Position numbers and translations under genes: made by a program. Below are positions 8,118-16,875 of a stretch of DNA of 64,000 nt, piece after piece (position 1 is the first letter of the stretch; every line of letters begins with the position of its first letter). Source of the stretch: Christensenella sp964592155 (lineage in GTDB: Bacteria > Bacillota > Clostridia > Christensenellales > Christensenellaceae). The stretch lies in assembly GCA_964592155.1 (NCBI GenBank), contig CAZQDA010000002.1, forward strand, positions 23,243 through 87,242, written 5' to 3'. A model generated the notes under the pieces. That model saw only the letters and a list, made by a program, of their open reading frames with translations, was not told the DNA's origin and searched no databases.

Positions 8118-9515
8118 TTAAACGGGATGGATCATGTTCTCTTTATCGAGCATTTCCGAATCCAGTTTATATTGGTTTGCCCGCCGGAATTCAAAAAATT
8201 TTGGTGCCACCTGCGGGAACATCGCATACGTAACAATGTCCTCTTCCTGTTCCATCCAGCCCTTCACTTCTTCCCTGTATTTATCCATTTCGGGCGGCAA
8301 AAGGTCTGCCGGACGTACCGTGATGACCTCATCATCTCCAATGCATTTTTTGCGCACTTCTTCATTCACAGGCGCGGGAAGTCTGCCATATTCACCGCGC
8401 AGCATTGCCTTGCTTTCCTTTGTCACCATCTTATAACGCTCGCCCGCCAGAATGTTAAATACTGCCTGTGTGCCCACGATTTGGCTGGAAGGCGTTACGA
8501 GCGGCGGATAACCAAAGTCTTCCCTCACCCGCGGAACCTCCGCAAGCACATCCATCAGCTTGTCTTCCGCTCCCGCCTGCTTCAGCTGGCTGATGAGGTT
8601 TGACAGCATGCCGCCCGGCACCTGATAAAGCAGCGTGTTGATATCTATCCCCAAAACTTTAGGATCAAGGAATCCGTCTTTTTTAAGCCTGTCCGCAACC
8701 TTGGTAAAATACTTTGCGGCTTCCGTCAACTTACCAAGATCAAGCCCTGTGTCATATTCCGTGCCCCTGAGCGTCGCAACCAGCGATTCCGTTGCAGGCT
8801 GCGATGTTCCGTTTGCGAGCGGCGAAAGCGCCGTATCCACAATGTCAACGCCCGCCTCAATCGCTTTCAGAAGCGTCATATCCCCCACGCCGCTTGTATT
8901 ATGCGTGTGCAGATGAATTGGAACTTTAACGTGCTTCTTCATCGCCGTTACAAGATTATATGCCTCATATGGCAAAAGAAGGTTTGCCATATCCTTAATA
9001 CAAATCGATTTTGCTCCCATTTTTTGAAGCTCTGCAGATAGTTCGATAAAATAATCAAACGTATGAACCGGGCTCGTTGTATAGGAGAGCGCAACCTCCG
9101 GCCATCCGCCGTAGCGGTTAGTCGATTCAATCGATTGACGCAGATTCCTCGTATCATTGAGCGCGTCAAAGATACGAATCACATCCATTCCGTTCTCACA
9201 CGCCTTCTTAACAAAGAAATCAACAACATCATCCGCATAGTGCTTATAGCCCAAAAGGTTTTGTCCGCGCAAAAGCATTTGCAGCTTTGTATTGGGCATT
9301 GCCTTTCTCAATTTCCGCAATCTTTCCCACGGATCTTCATTTAAGAAACGCAGGCATGCGTCAAAGGTCGCGCCGCCCCAGCACTCCAAAGACCAGTAGC
9401 CGATGCTGTCCAAAAGGCCCGCAACGGGCAGCATTTCCTCTGTAGTCATACGGGTTGCCGCCTGCGACTGATGGGCATCCCTCAGAATTGTATCCATTAT
9501 ATTTACTTTTGCCAT
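8118..9515 (-). CDS. oadA: Carboxyltransferase subunit, OadA/transcarboxylase-5S type
   Basis: 465 residues. It has the HMGL-like TIM barrel of oxaloacetate decarboxylase alpha, the pyruvate carboxylase CT domain and the 5S subunit of transcarboxylase. These enzymes move CO2 between oxaloacetate/pyruvate and carboxybiotin. The metal and substrate motifs are visible: DTILRDAHQSQAATRM (8-23), the CIKDMANL segment with the Lys that is carbamylated in the family, and HLHTHNTSG. The biotin domain is absent and is supplied by the separate gene at 10743. AGGAGG precedes the ATG. It is the last gene of a five-gene operon that also encodes an MmdA-type carboxyltransferase, so oxaloacetate decarboxylation and pyruvate:methylmalonyl-CoA transcarboxylation are both possible. 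Confidence 0.9.
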   Translation of the reverse strand: MAKVNIMDTILRDAHQSQAATRMTTEEMLPVAGLLDSIGYWSLECWGGATFDACLRFLNEDPWERLRKLRKAMPNTKLQMLLRGQNLLGYKHYADDVVDFFVKKACENGMDVIRIFDALNDTRNLRQSIESTNRYGGWPEVALSYTTSPVHTFDYFIELSAELQKMGAKSICIKDMANLLLPYEAYNLVTAMKKHVKVPIHLHTHNTSGVGDMTLLKAIEAGVDIVDTALSPLANGTSQPATESLVATLRGTEYDTGLDLGKLTEAAKYFTKVADRLKKDGFLDPKVLGIDINTLLYQVPGGMLSNLISQLKQAGAEDKLMDVLAEVPRVREDFGYPPLVTPSSQIVGTQAVFNILAGERYKMVTKESKAMLRGEYGRLPAPVNEEVRKKCIGDDEVITVRPADLLPPEMDKYREEVKGWMEQEEDIVTYAMFPQVAPKFFEFRRANQYKLDSEMLDKENMIHPV

Positions 9516-9527
9516 GTTATTCCTCCT

Positions 9528-10715
9528 TTAGTTGGCAAACAGCGAAAGCAGCACGCCTGCCGCAACCGCCGAGCCAATCACCCCTGCTACGTTCGGACCC
9601 ATCGCATGCATCAACAGGAAGTTGGAAGGATTTTCCGCCTGCCCAACTTTTTGCGATACACGCGCCGCCATCGGCACAGCCGATACGCCTGCCGAACCGA
9701 TCAGAGGATTGATCTTTCCGCCTGACAATTTGCACATAAGCTTTCCGAGCATGACGCCGCCAAACGTGCCAAAGGCGAAAGCAACCACACCCAAACCAAT
9801 GATAAGCAGCGTATCCGGCGACAGGAAGGTCGCGCCTTGCGTGGTCGCACCCACAGATACGCCAAGAAATATCGTTACGATATTCATCAGCTCATTTTGT
9901 GCCGTATTGGACAGTCTGTCCACCACGCCCGATTCGCGCATCAGGTTACCAAGCATCAGCATACCGACCAGCGGCGCAGCCGCCGGAACGAGCAGCGATA
10001 CGAATATAGTAACCGCAATCGGAAAAATAATCTTTTCCTTTTTGGACACATGCCGAAGCTGTTCCATCTTAATTGCGCGCTCCTTTTTGGTTGTACACAG
10101 CTTCATAATCGGCGGTTGTATCACGGGTACAAGCGCCATATAAGTATAGGCTGCCACCGCGATTGCCCCCAGATACTTTGGCGCCAGCTGTGACGCCACA
10201 AAAATCGCCGTCGGACCGTCCGCGCCTCCTATAATACCAATGGAAGCCGCAACCTGCGGAGTAAAGCCAACGAGCAGCGCCAGAATCAAAGCAAGGAAAA
10301 TGCCAAGCTGGGCTGCCGCGCCCATCAGTAAGCTCTTAGGATTTGCGATGAGCGGCCCAAAATCCGTCATCGCGCCTACGCCAAGGAATATAAGCGGCGG
10401 ATAGATGCCAAGCTTTACACCCAGATACAGATAATCCAGCAGCCCTGCCGTCGACTGGAAGTTCGCCCAATCGACGTGTCCGCCCTCAAGACCGAAAAGA
10501 TCCGGATGGTACATTTGCGCCATCGGCAGATTTGTAAGCAGCATACCAAACGCAATCGGCAACAGTAACAGCGGCTCAAATTTTTTTACAATCGCCAGGT
10601 ACAAAAGCACACACGCGATACCGATCATTACCCATTGCTGCCAATCCGTACCATTGAAAAATCCTGTTGTCTGGACGAAATTAAACAATGTTTCGCCAAA
10701 ATTACCCAAAATCAA
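9528..10715 (-). CDS. oadB: Na+-translocating decarboxylase beta subunit
   Basis: 395-residue polytopic membrane protein of the OadB/MmdB/GcdB family. In the family it decarboxylates carboxybiotin and uses the energy to export Na+. Conserved segments include FLGVGAMTDFGPLIANPK, the GGADGPTAIF region that carries the Na+-coupling Asp, and the C-terminal GPNVAGVIGSAVAAG. The start is a TTG at 10715 just after AGGAGGG; a second TTG two codons later is equally well spaced. It lies 12 bases upstream of the 5S-type gene and 27 bases after the biotin-carrier gene. The beta subunit does not reveal which acyl substrate the complex uses. Confidence 0.93.
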   Translation of the reverse strand: MILGNFGETLFNFVQTTGFFNGTDWQQWVMIGIACVLLYLAIVKKFEPLLLLPIAFGMLLTNLPMAQMYHPDLFGLEGGHVDWANFQSTAGLLDYLYLGVKLGIYPPLIFLGVGAMTDFGPLIANPKSLLMGAAAQLGIFLALILALLVGFTPQVAASIGIIGGADGPTAIFVASQLAPKYLGAIAVAAYTYMALVPVIQPPIMKLCTTKKERAIKMEQLRHVSKKEKIIFPIAVTIFVSLLVPAAAPLVGMLMLGNLMRESGVVDRLSNTAQNELMNIVTIFLGVSVGATTQGATFLSPDTLLIIGLGVVAFAFGTFGGVMLGKLMCKLSGGKINPLIGSAGVSAVPMAARVSQKVGQAENPSNFLLMHAMGPNVAGVIGSAVAAGVLLSLFAN

Positions 10716-10742
10716 TCACCCTCCTTTGTGGGAATTCAGTTT

Positions 10743-11153
10743 TTAACCAATTACCGCAAGGGAGGTTCCCGTTTCTACGCTTGCTCCTTTCGCCACAGAT
10801 ACTGCGGTCACAGTACCTGCATGCGGCGCCATAATTTCATTTTCCATTTTCATGGCTTCCAAAACCATAAGAACATCGCCTTCCGCTACCTGCTGACCCA
10901 CCGTCACATTGACGCTGAGAATCGTGCCCGGCATTGGCGCGCTGATCTGTGTTCCCGCTGCGTGCGCTGCCGCCGGAGCAGGAGCAGCCTGCGGCGATTG
11001 CGCAGGCGCGGCGGCGGGAGCCGGTGCTGCAACTGGCGCTGCCGCCTGAACAGGAGCCGGAGCCGGTGCTGCAGGCGCAGCGGGAGAAGCGCCCACTTCT
11101 TCCACCTCTACATGATAAGTATTTCCATTTACATTAATGACAAATTTACGCAT
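10743..11153 (-). CDS. Biotin carboxyl carrier protein with Ala/Pro linker
   Basis: 136 residues. A short N-terminal beta segment (1-20) is followed by an Ala/Pro-rich flexible linker (about 22-66) and a biotinyl-lipoyl domain. The biotinylation motif is EAMKMEN, with Lys102 as the attachment site. The domain carries CO2 between the soluble carboxyltransferase(s) and the membrane beta subunit. The layout matches MmdC/GcdC-type separate carrier subunits rather than a fused OadA. GGAGG lies before the ATG. Its placement between oadG-like and oadB-like genes fixes its role. Confidence 0.93.
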   Translation of the reverse strand: MRKFVINVNGNTYHVEVEEVGASPAAPAAPAPAPVQAAAPVAAPAPAAAPAQSPQAAPAPAAAHAAGTQISAPMPGTILSVNVTVGQQVAEGDVLMVLEAMKMENEIMAPHAGTVTAVSVAKGASVETGTSLAVIG

Positions 11154-11176
11154 AATTTGATACCTCCGAAATAATT

Positions 11177-11551
11177 TTACCAGTTTGTGATCTGAGTATC
11201 CCTGCCCGCCTTATTCCAGGCAGACGTACCGCTTGTTCTCCTGTAAGACCTGATCACAAACGGAGTAGAAGACTGCTGCCCGCTTTCCATTGCGGCGGCA
11301 ACAGCAGCGCTAAGTACAGCCAAAAGCTCATCGTCCTGAACCTCTACAACCGGCGTTTGCGGCAAAGGGGCCGCTACCGCTTTTTCCACTTTTGCAGCAG
11401 TGGAAGACTTTTTTCTATCCTTCAAAATAAGCGAAAGAATCGTGATCACCGCAATAATGAGAGCCAAACAAACAAAAACGACCAACAGACCAAGCGCGAT
11501 CGACTGAGCGCCGATCATCAACTCATCTCCGACACTAAGCGTACTGCTCAT
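11177..11551 (-). CDS. oadG: Small membrane gamma/delta subunit (OadG family)
   Basis: 124 residues with one N-terminal transmembrane helix (about 16-42), a charged turn and a variable cytoplasmic tail ending in RSYRRTSGTSAWNKAGR, as in the OadG/MmdD family. In characterised enzymes this subunit anchors and stabilises the complex and assists carboxyl transfer. AAAGGGG precedes the ATG. The gene lies between the carboxyltransferase and the biotin carrier. Sequence conservation in this family is low, so the call rests on shape and context. Confidence 0.83.
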   Translation of the reverse strand: MSSTLSVGDELMIGAQSIALGLLVVFVCLALIIAVITILSLILKDRKKSSTAAKVEKAVAAPLPQTPVVEVQDDELLAVLSAAVAAAMESGQQSSTPFVIRSYRRTSGTSAWNKAGRDTQITNW

Positions 11552-11563
11552 AATAACCCCTTT

Positions 11564-13075
11564 CTAAAGCGGAAGCACGCCGTGCTTTTTCGGCAGCTTG
11601 CTTTCCCTTTTTGAGATTGTCATTTCCAATGCTGAAATCAGGATTTGCCGTGTGTGCGCCGGTTCAATCACATCGTCAACCACACCCTGCTGCGCCGCCT
11701 GCCACGGGTTTGCATATTCTTCGATATATTTTTCTTTCATTTGCTTTTTCGCTTCAATTCCATCCTGCGCCGATTTGATTTCATCTTCATATAAAACGAG
11801 CGCGCCCATCTCCGGCGGCATGGAAGAAATCTCTGCTCCCGGCCACGCATAAACCATATCCGCGCCGAGCGCTTTGGGACACATCATTGCAAAGCCTTCA
11901 CCGACAGACTTTCCTGCAATAACATTCAATTTTGGAATACCCGCCTGCGCATAAGCGCTGATGAGCCCCGCAATATCAGGAATCAGGCTTCCTTTTTCTT
12001 GGTCTAAATCCACTTCGGCACCCTCGCAATTTGTCAGCGTAATGGCCGGAATGTTAAACGCATCCAGAAATTGCATGAACCGCGCCGCTTTCCTTGCGGC
12101 GTTTCCTGTCATCTTTGCCTGAGCGTCATTTGCAAGAAAGCCGCATACATTTCCGCCAAGCCGTCCAAAAGCAGTAATCACTTCCCGCGCGTATTGCGCA
12201 GAGCACTCCAAAACCGCTCCCTGATCCGCAATCGCGGTCAAAAGTGCTTTTGGATCATATGCCTCTTCGCCGGAAAAAGGAAGCTGCCTGTTTAAGTCGT
12301 CCGTATGAAGCTCATAAGGCGCTTCATCCAGATTATTGGAAGGAAGAAACCCGAGCAGCTGTTTTACCGCTCCGAAGCACTCCTCTTCATTCGCACACAG
12401 GAATTGAGAAAGCCCTGTTTGTTCATTGTGGGTTCGTGCGCCGAATTCCGCCGTAGCCTTGACGCTTTTCCCCAGAGCAGAGCCATAAATTTGCGGACCA
12501 TGCAGAGAAGTTGCAGAAATCCCGTCAATCATAAATGTGAAATCCGCAATTGCCGCCATATAGGCCGCCGTGCCAACACAAGGACCTGCAACAACCGCAA
12601 TTGTGGGAATCACTCCCGAAATTTCATTCAGTTTGTTCAAAATTGCGGTCGTGCTTTCGATTGCCGCTATGCCCTCTGAAATCCTTGCACCGCCGGAATC
12701 GAGAACGCCAATCACCGGAACGCCGTTTTTTGCCGCCATATCCATGACTTTCAGAATCTTTGCCGCATGCGCTGCCGACAGTGATCCTGAAAGGACGGTA
12801 TAATCCTGTGCATAAAGATAAACGGGACGCTCTTGTATTGTTCCATAGCCGCATACGACGCCTTCACCCGTTTCGCTTGCCGCTTCAAATCCCGGCGTTG
12901 CATAGGTACGCTTTACAAATTTTTCAATTTCAATAAAGCTGCCCGCATCCAGCAATAATTCAACCCGTTCACGCGCAGTCTTTTTTCCTGCGTCGTGCTG
13001 AGCCTGAACAGATTGCTGTCCTCCGCCGGCAAGAGCATCTAAGTTTTTTTGCCTTAGCTCTTCCAGTTTGCCCAT
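11564..13075 (-). CDS. mmdA: Acyl-CoA carboxyltransferase, methylmalonyl-CoA decarboxylase alpha type
   Basis: 503 residues, a crotonase-fold carboxyltransferase of the MmdA/PccB/transcarboxylase-12S family with tandem N- and C-terminal domains. The motifs GVLDSGGARISEG and VVAGPCVGTAAYMAA form the N-terminal oxyanion region; IAGKSVGEGFAMM and AWPGAEISSMPPE lie in the C-terminal half. The length fits MmdA, which moves CO2 from methylmalonyl-CoA to biotin. GGAGG lies 7 bases before the ATG. It is the first gene of the operon. No biotin carboxylase gene is nearby, which argues against an ATP-dependent acyl-CoA carboxylase. Substrate (methylmalonyl-CoA versus another acyl-CoA) is inferred. Confidence 0.88.
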   Translation of the reverse strand: MGKLEELRQKNLDALAGGGQQSVQAQHDAGKKTARERVELLLDAGSFIEIEKFVKRTYATPGFEAASETGEGVVCGYGTIQERPVYLYAQDYTVLSGSLSAAHAAKILKVMDMAAKNGVPVIGVLDSGGARISEGIAAIESTTAILNKLNEISGVIPTIAVVAGPCVGTAAYMAAIADFTFMIDGISATSLHGPQIYGSALGKSVKATAEFGARTHNEQTGLSQFLCANEEECFGAVKQLLGFLPSNNLDEAPYELHTDDLNRQLPFSGEEAYDPKALLTAIADQGAVLECSAQYAREVITAFGRLGGNVCGFLANDAQAKMTGNAARKAARFMQFLDAFNIPAITLTNCEGAEVDLDQEKGSLIPDIAGLISAYAQAGIPKLNVIAGKSVGEGFAMMCPKALGADMVYAWPGAEISSMPPEMGALVLYEDEIKSAQDGIEAKKQMKEKYIEEYANPWQAAQQGVVDDVIEPAHTRQILISALEMTISKRESKLPKKHGVLPL

Positions 13076-13138
13076 TATAATACCTCCATTGTTCTATTTT
13101 GAAATCAAATGAATCAAAAAACTACCCTCTATTTTAAC

Positions 13139-13154
13139 AATTCAACGTTTACCC
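13139..13154. promoter_or_regulatory. Operator-like site upstream of the decarboxylase operon
   Basis: The stretch AATTCAACGTTTACCC shares its last eleven bases exactly with the LacI-type site at 29688-29703 (12 of 16 overall). It lies 64 bases upstream of the mmdA start. On the minus strand it falls just before a TAAAAT that could be a -10 box. It could be a site for the LacI-family regulator encoded here, or a cre-like site for another LacI-family protein. Confidence 0.4.
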
Positions 13155-13180
13155 TGCGTTTCCCTGCAAAATAATTCAGA

Positions 13181-13897
13181 TCAAATCACAAACTTCTTTA
13201 AATATTCCACTTCTTCTTTTGTAAGCATACGGTAACTTCCCTTTTTCAGGTTTCCAAGCTTGATGTCGCCGACCGCCACACGCTTTAAGTAACAGACATT
13301 TTTTTCAATAGCGGCAAACATCCGCCTTACCTGCCTGTTTTTTCCTTCTGAAATCACACACAGCACTTCGCTTCTTCCCGCGCCGCAGTTTAAAAGCTTA
13401 AACGTGCAAGGTGCCGTCTTATATCCGTCGTCAAGCACTACCCCTTTTGACAGCGTTTCCAGTTCCTCTTCCGTAATATCCGAATCAATGACTGCAAGAT
13501 ACTTCTTAGGCACGCGATGTTTCGGATGGGTGAGCGCATTGGTGAGCGCGCCATCGTTTGTCATCAAAAGCAATCCCTCCGTGGTAAAATCAAGTCTTCC
13601 CACCGGATACAGACGCTCCTTCACATCTTTAACATACTGCATAACTGTTTTTCTGCCATTTTCATCCTGACAGGTTGAAACGCAGCCTGCCGGTTTATTC
13701 AGCATCAGATATACTTTCTTTTTGGCAGGCCTGATGATGCGGTTCATATATTTTATCTCATCCTTTTCCGGGTCGATCAGAAAGCCCATTTCGCGCACTG
13801 TTTGTCCATTGACCTCAACCCTGCCCGCAGCAATCAATTCCTCGGCCTTTCTTCTCGATGCAATTCCACAATCCGCTAAAAATTTTTGTAATCTCAT
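13181..13897 (-). CDS. rluB: rRNA pseudouridine synthase, RluB/RsuA family
   Basis: 238 residues. An N-terminal S4 RNA-binding domain (about 1-60, MRLQKFLADCGIASRRKAEE) precedes a pseudouridine-synthase domain. The catalytic motif GRLDFTTEGLLL carries Asp103. The family isomerises uridine in 16S or 23S rRNA. The usual partner of scpB in Bacillota is rluB, and scpA/scpB lie directly upstream, which favours RluB over RsuA. GAAGGAG precedes the ATG. A terminator separates it from scpB, so it may be transcribed on its own. Confidence 0.92.
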   Translation of the reverse strand: MRLQKFLADCGIASRRKAEELIAAGRVEVNGQTVREMGFLIDPEKDEIKYMNRIIRPAKKKVYLMLNKPAGCVSTCQDENGRKTVMQYVKDVKERLYPVGRLDFTTEGLLLMTNDGALTNALTHPKHRVPKKYLAVIDSDITEEELETLSKGVVLDDGYKTAPCTFKLLNCGAGRSEVLCVISEGKNRQVRRMFAAIEKNVCYLKRVAVGDIKLGNLKKGSYRMLTKEEVEYLKKFVI

Positions 13898-13970
13898 TTT
13901 ATCTCCTTCATAATCAATCGCCTTGTTAGGGCACTCAGTAATCAGTCGCGTGCAAACGACTGCTGCGGTT

Positions 13971-14003
13971 CAATAAAACAGGAGCGCCAAGCGCTGGCCC
14001 TCC
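13971..14003 (-). terminator. Terminator after scpB
   Basis: A hairpin pairs GGAGCGCCA (13981-13989) with TGGCCCTCC (13995-14003), with one mismatch. On the minus strand it is followed by TGTTTTATTG. A second small dyad, CAGTCG/CGACTG (about 13943-13962), lies between it and rluB. Confidence 0.75.
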
Positions 14004-14008
14004 CATTT

Positions 14009-14557
14009 TCAAGCGATTTCGTCAGTCTCTTCTTCCTGACCAAGCGCCTCAAAATCTATTTTAGGCAGTTCTTCCAGAGACGAAATACCAAAATGTCTCA
14101 AAAATTCATCTGTTGTGGCAAAAAGCGATGGTCTGCCCAGTACATCCTTTTTTCCAATCACACGAATCAGTCCTTTTTCTGTCAAGGTGGAAACAGCATA
14201 ATTAGAGCGGACTCCCCTGATTTCATCAATTTCGGCCCGCGTGACCGGCTGCTTATAGGCAACGATGCTAAGCGTCTCCAAAACAGAATTTGAAAGCGAG
14301 GCATGCTCGGTTGGAGCAAGCAGGTCTTTGATATACCCTGCATATTTGGGATTGGTGCAAAGCTGCAGCTTATCGCCGAGTCTTAACAAGAGCAGCCCTT
14401 CCTCCCTGTTTTTTTTCTCCTCGATGATTTCTTGCACAATCACATCAAGCTCATCCTCATCCATATCCAAAAGCTGTGCAAAAGCAGAGATCTCTATGGC
14501 ATCTCCCGCGACAAACAAGGTTGCCATAACGGCTCCACATATCTCGTTTTTATTCAA
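14009..14557 (-). CDS. scpB: Segregation and condensation protein B
   Basis: 183 residues of tandem winged helices. ScpB dimers bind ScpA and SMC to form the bacterial condensin that organises the chromosome. I place the start at a TTG at 14557, which overlaps the scpA stop (TTGA). GGAGG lies 9 bases upstream, and the product begins LNKNEICGAVMATLFVAGD, matching the family N-terminus. Longer open readings upstream are scpA in another frame. Conserved blocks SIVAYKQPVTRAEIDEIRG and LIRVIGKKDVLGRP are present. The overlap implies translational coupling with scpA. Confidence 0.92.
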   Translation of the reverse strand: MNKNEICGAVMATLFVAGDAIEISAFAQLLDMDEDELDVIVQEIIEEKKNREEGLLLLRLGDKLQLCTNPKYAGYIKDLLAPTEHASLSNSVLETLSIVAYKQPVTRAEIDEIRGVRSNYAVSTLTEKGLIRVIGKKDVLGRPSLFATTDEFLRHFGISSLEELPKIDFEALGQEEETDEIA

Positions 14558-15300
14558 CTTGCCATTCCTCCATCCTGATATTCCAGCGTGATATCCGCAA
14601 ATGCTTTTTGCTGACAAATTGAAAGCCGACCCACATGCCATAGCTCAAGCAAAGCAATAAACGTAACGGCTACCTCCATTTGCGATGCTTTTTGTTCAAA
14701 CAAAGAAAAAAAGGACAGCCTTTTTTCCATTTTCAACCGCTCCAATATTTTCTTTTTTTGCAGCCTTATGCTGAACATATCTTGCTTGATTTCTACTTTA
14801 CGATAAGCATCCGGTTCCTTTTTCCGGTTTTTGAGCAGCGACAAAAAGGCCAGATATAACGCATCCGTATCCGCGCCTTCAATCACAAGCTCCTGATCGG
14901 CATCGATCAACTCTTCCGGAAGCTTATAAAAAACAGACTGCGCCCCGCTTTCCATCACAGCCAGACGCTCTCCGGCCTCTTTATAAAGCTTGTAGGCGCG
15001 CAAACGCTCAATCAGCTCCGTCTCCGGATCAATAAACTCTTCATCCATCAGTTCTTCACGCTTTGACGGAAGCAGCGAACGCGATTTGATATAAAGAAGC
15101 GTTGCCGCCATATTTAAAAATTCACTGGCCCGATCCATATCCAGTTCCTTCATTTCATCCATATAGGAAAGATACTGCTCCGTTATTTCAGAAACAAAGA
15201 TATCCTGCAAATCAATCTTTGCCTTGCTGATCAAATGAAGAAGCAGATCAAGCGGACCTTCGAATTGCGTCAGCTTAAAAGACAGAGTATGCGAAGACAT
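14554..15300 (-). CDS. scpA: Segregation and condensation protein A
   Basis: 248 residues, kleisin subunit of the SMC-ScpAB condensin. It bridges the SMC heads through its N-terminal helices (FEGPLDLLLHLISKAKIDL near residue 13) and a C-terminal winged helix (EVAVTFIALLELWHVGRL). The acidic middle is typical. Its 5' end overlaps the upstream protease gene by 26 bases and its stop overlaps the scpB start. The site-2 protease-scpA-scpB order is common in Bacillota. Confidence 0.95.
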   Translation of the reverse strand: MSSHTLSFKLTQFEGPLDLLLHLISKAKIDLQDIFVSEITEQYLSYMDEMKELDMDRASEFLNMAATLLYIKSRSLLPSKREELMDEEFIDPETELIERLRAYKLYKEAGERLAVMESGAQSVFYKLPEELIDADQELVIEGADTDALYLAFLSLLKNRKKEPDAYRKVEIKQDMFSIRLQKKKILERLKMEKRLSFFSLFEQKASQMEVAVTFIALLELWHVGRLSICQQKAFADITLEYQDGGMAS

Positions 15301-15970
15301 AAGAACTTACCAGCATTCCTTTCATCTGTGGCATAAACAGGCTGAAGAAAGAATCATACACGCCGATCAGCCAGAAGGTGAAGTTACCAAGAAGCCATCC
15401 TGTAAAGCCTGTAATAATCAGAATCAAGAGGATGATAAAACCATAACGATAGAGAACATTCAGCGCCTTTGAAGCCTTATAAGGCAAAAAACTGCTCAAA
15501 AACTGGAATCCATCCAGTGGTGGAATCGGAATGAGGTTAAAGATGCCCAGCGTAATACTCAAAACCATGATCGGAACCATAATGTGAATGTAAATTTCAT
15601 TGATAAAGCCCATTGCCATGGTAATAAAAAGAATTGCCGCAACCAGAAAGGATGTGATAAAATTCGCAATAATGCCCGAAAGCGAAACAAGAACATTATC
15701 CCGCTTGGGGTGCTTGAAGTTGCGCGTATTAATGGGCACCGGCTTCGCCCATCCGAAACGAAACAAAAGCAGACAGATAAGGCCAACCGGATCGAGATGC
15801 TTAACCGGATCAAGCGTCAACCTGCCCAAATTGCGCGCTGTGGAATCCCCGCATTTATACGCGGCAAACGCATGCGCCCATTCGTGAATGGAAAGAGCCA
15901 GCAAAACCGCCGGAATACTATACAAAAGAGCCATCCAATAATTTGGATTTCCAAAATTACTAAAAATCAT
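15275..15970 (-). CDS. Site-2 protease family membrane metallopeptidase (M50)
   Basis: 231 residues with several transmembrane helices. The zinc motif H29-E-W-A-H33 lies in the first helix region, and NLIPIPPLDG supplies the third metal ligand Asp. It belongs to the short M50B group without PDZ domain, which is often encoded next to scpA. Family members cut substrates within the membrane; the target of this group is not established. GAGG lies before the ATG at 15970. The 3' end overlaps scpA by 26 bases. Confidence 0.9.
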   Translation of the reverse strand: MIFSNFGNPNYWMALLYSIPAVLLALSIHEWAHAFAAYKCGDSTARNLGRLTLDPVKHLDPVGLICLLLFRFGWAKPVPINTRNFKHPKRDNVLVSLSGIIANFITSFLVAAILFITMAMGFINEIYIHIMVPIMVLSITLGIFNLIPIPPLDGFQFLSSFLPYKASKALNVLYRYGFIILLILIITGFTGWLLGNFTFWLIGVYDSFFSLFMPQMKGMLVSSYVFAYSVF

Positions 15971-16046
15971 TTTTTACCTCAATATTCTTCCTTACTTATT
16001 TTTCCCGTCGTCCATCCCTGCATCTTTTTTCAGAAAGCTTTGCACT

Positions 16047-16862
16047 TCACAGCTTTTCCAGAAAACCGTCTACGAGACTGCACATTTTGGATGCAACCAT
16101 TTTTCCGGCTTCCAGCACTTCCTCCATTGTGAGCGCATGTTTTGCAACGCCCGCTGCAAGATTGCTGATGCAGGAAATTGCAACTGTTTTTGCCCCCGCA
16201 TGCGAAGCTGCAACAACCTCGTGAACCGTGGACATTCCCACCGCATCTGCACCAAGCACACGAAGCGCGCGAATTTCGGCAGGCGTCTCGTATGAAGGAC
16301 CTACCATATATCCATAAACACCGTGACAAAGTTTAATCTGTTCTTTTTGAGCAACTTGATCAAGAATATTGTTCAATTCTTTGGAATACGCAAACGACAT
16401 ATCAGGAAAACGCGGCCCGAGCTCGTCGATATTGGGTCCTGTCAACGCATTATTTGCGGAAAAATTAATATGGTCTGTGATTACCATAAGGTCTCCCGCG
16501 GAAAATTCTGTGTTGATCCCTCCCGCGGCGTTGGTGAGCAGCACATAACCTGCTCCGAGCATAAGCAGCGTGCGCAATGGAACCACGGTTTCAGCCGCTG
16601 TGTATCCTTCGTAGCAATGGAACCTGCCAGAGAGCAATGCAATCTTTTTTCCGGCTTTACGGCCAAAAATCAGCTTTCCCGAATGTCCCGGCGCTGTGGA
16701 AACCGGAAACCCCGGAATTTCCGCATAAGGTATTTCCACTACGATCTCATCAATCGTATTTCCATAATCACCAAGTCCTGATCCAAGCACAATAATGACC
16801 TCAGGTCTGAAGTCTGTTCTGGATTCAATATAGTTTTTTGCAATTGTTAAACGCTCTTTCAT
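16047..16862 (-). CDS. punA: Purine-nucleoside phosphorylase
   Basis: 271 residues, trimeric PNP family. It splits inosine and guanosine (and deoxy forms) with phosphate into base and (deoxy)ribose-1-phosphate. Phosphate and substrate motifs are visible: GSGLG (27-31), APGHSG (His60) and LTNAAGGIN. I choose the ATG at 16862 because GAGAGGG precedes it and the product begins MKERLTIAKNYIES, as in the family. A 51-residue upstream extension is the spo0A coding region in another frame. It follows spo0A by 13 bases, so it is likely cotranscribed. Confidence 0.93.
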   Translation of the reverse strand: MKERLTIAKNYIESRTDFRPEVIIVLGSGLGDYGNTIDEIVVEIPYAEIPGFPVSTAPGHSGKLIFGRKAGKKIALLSGRFHCYEGYTAAETVVPLRTLLMLGAGYVLLTNAAGGINTEFSAGDLMVITDHINFSANNALTGPNIDELGPRFPDMSFAYSKELNNILDQVAQKEQIKLCHGVYGYMVGPSYETPAEIRALRVLGADAVGMSTVHEVVAASHAGAKTVAISCISNLAAGVAKHALTMEEVLEAGKMVASKMCSLVDGFLEKL

Positions 16863-16875
16863 TTGTTTCCCTCTC

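Noticed and set aside
11564..13075. Acetyl- or propionyl-CoA carboxylase beta subunit
   Set aside because: No biotin carboxylase gene accompanies it; the operon instead encodes a Na+-pump beta subunit and a small gamma-type subunit.
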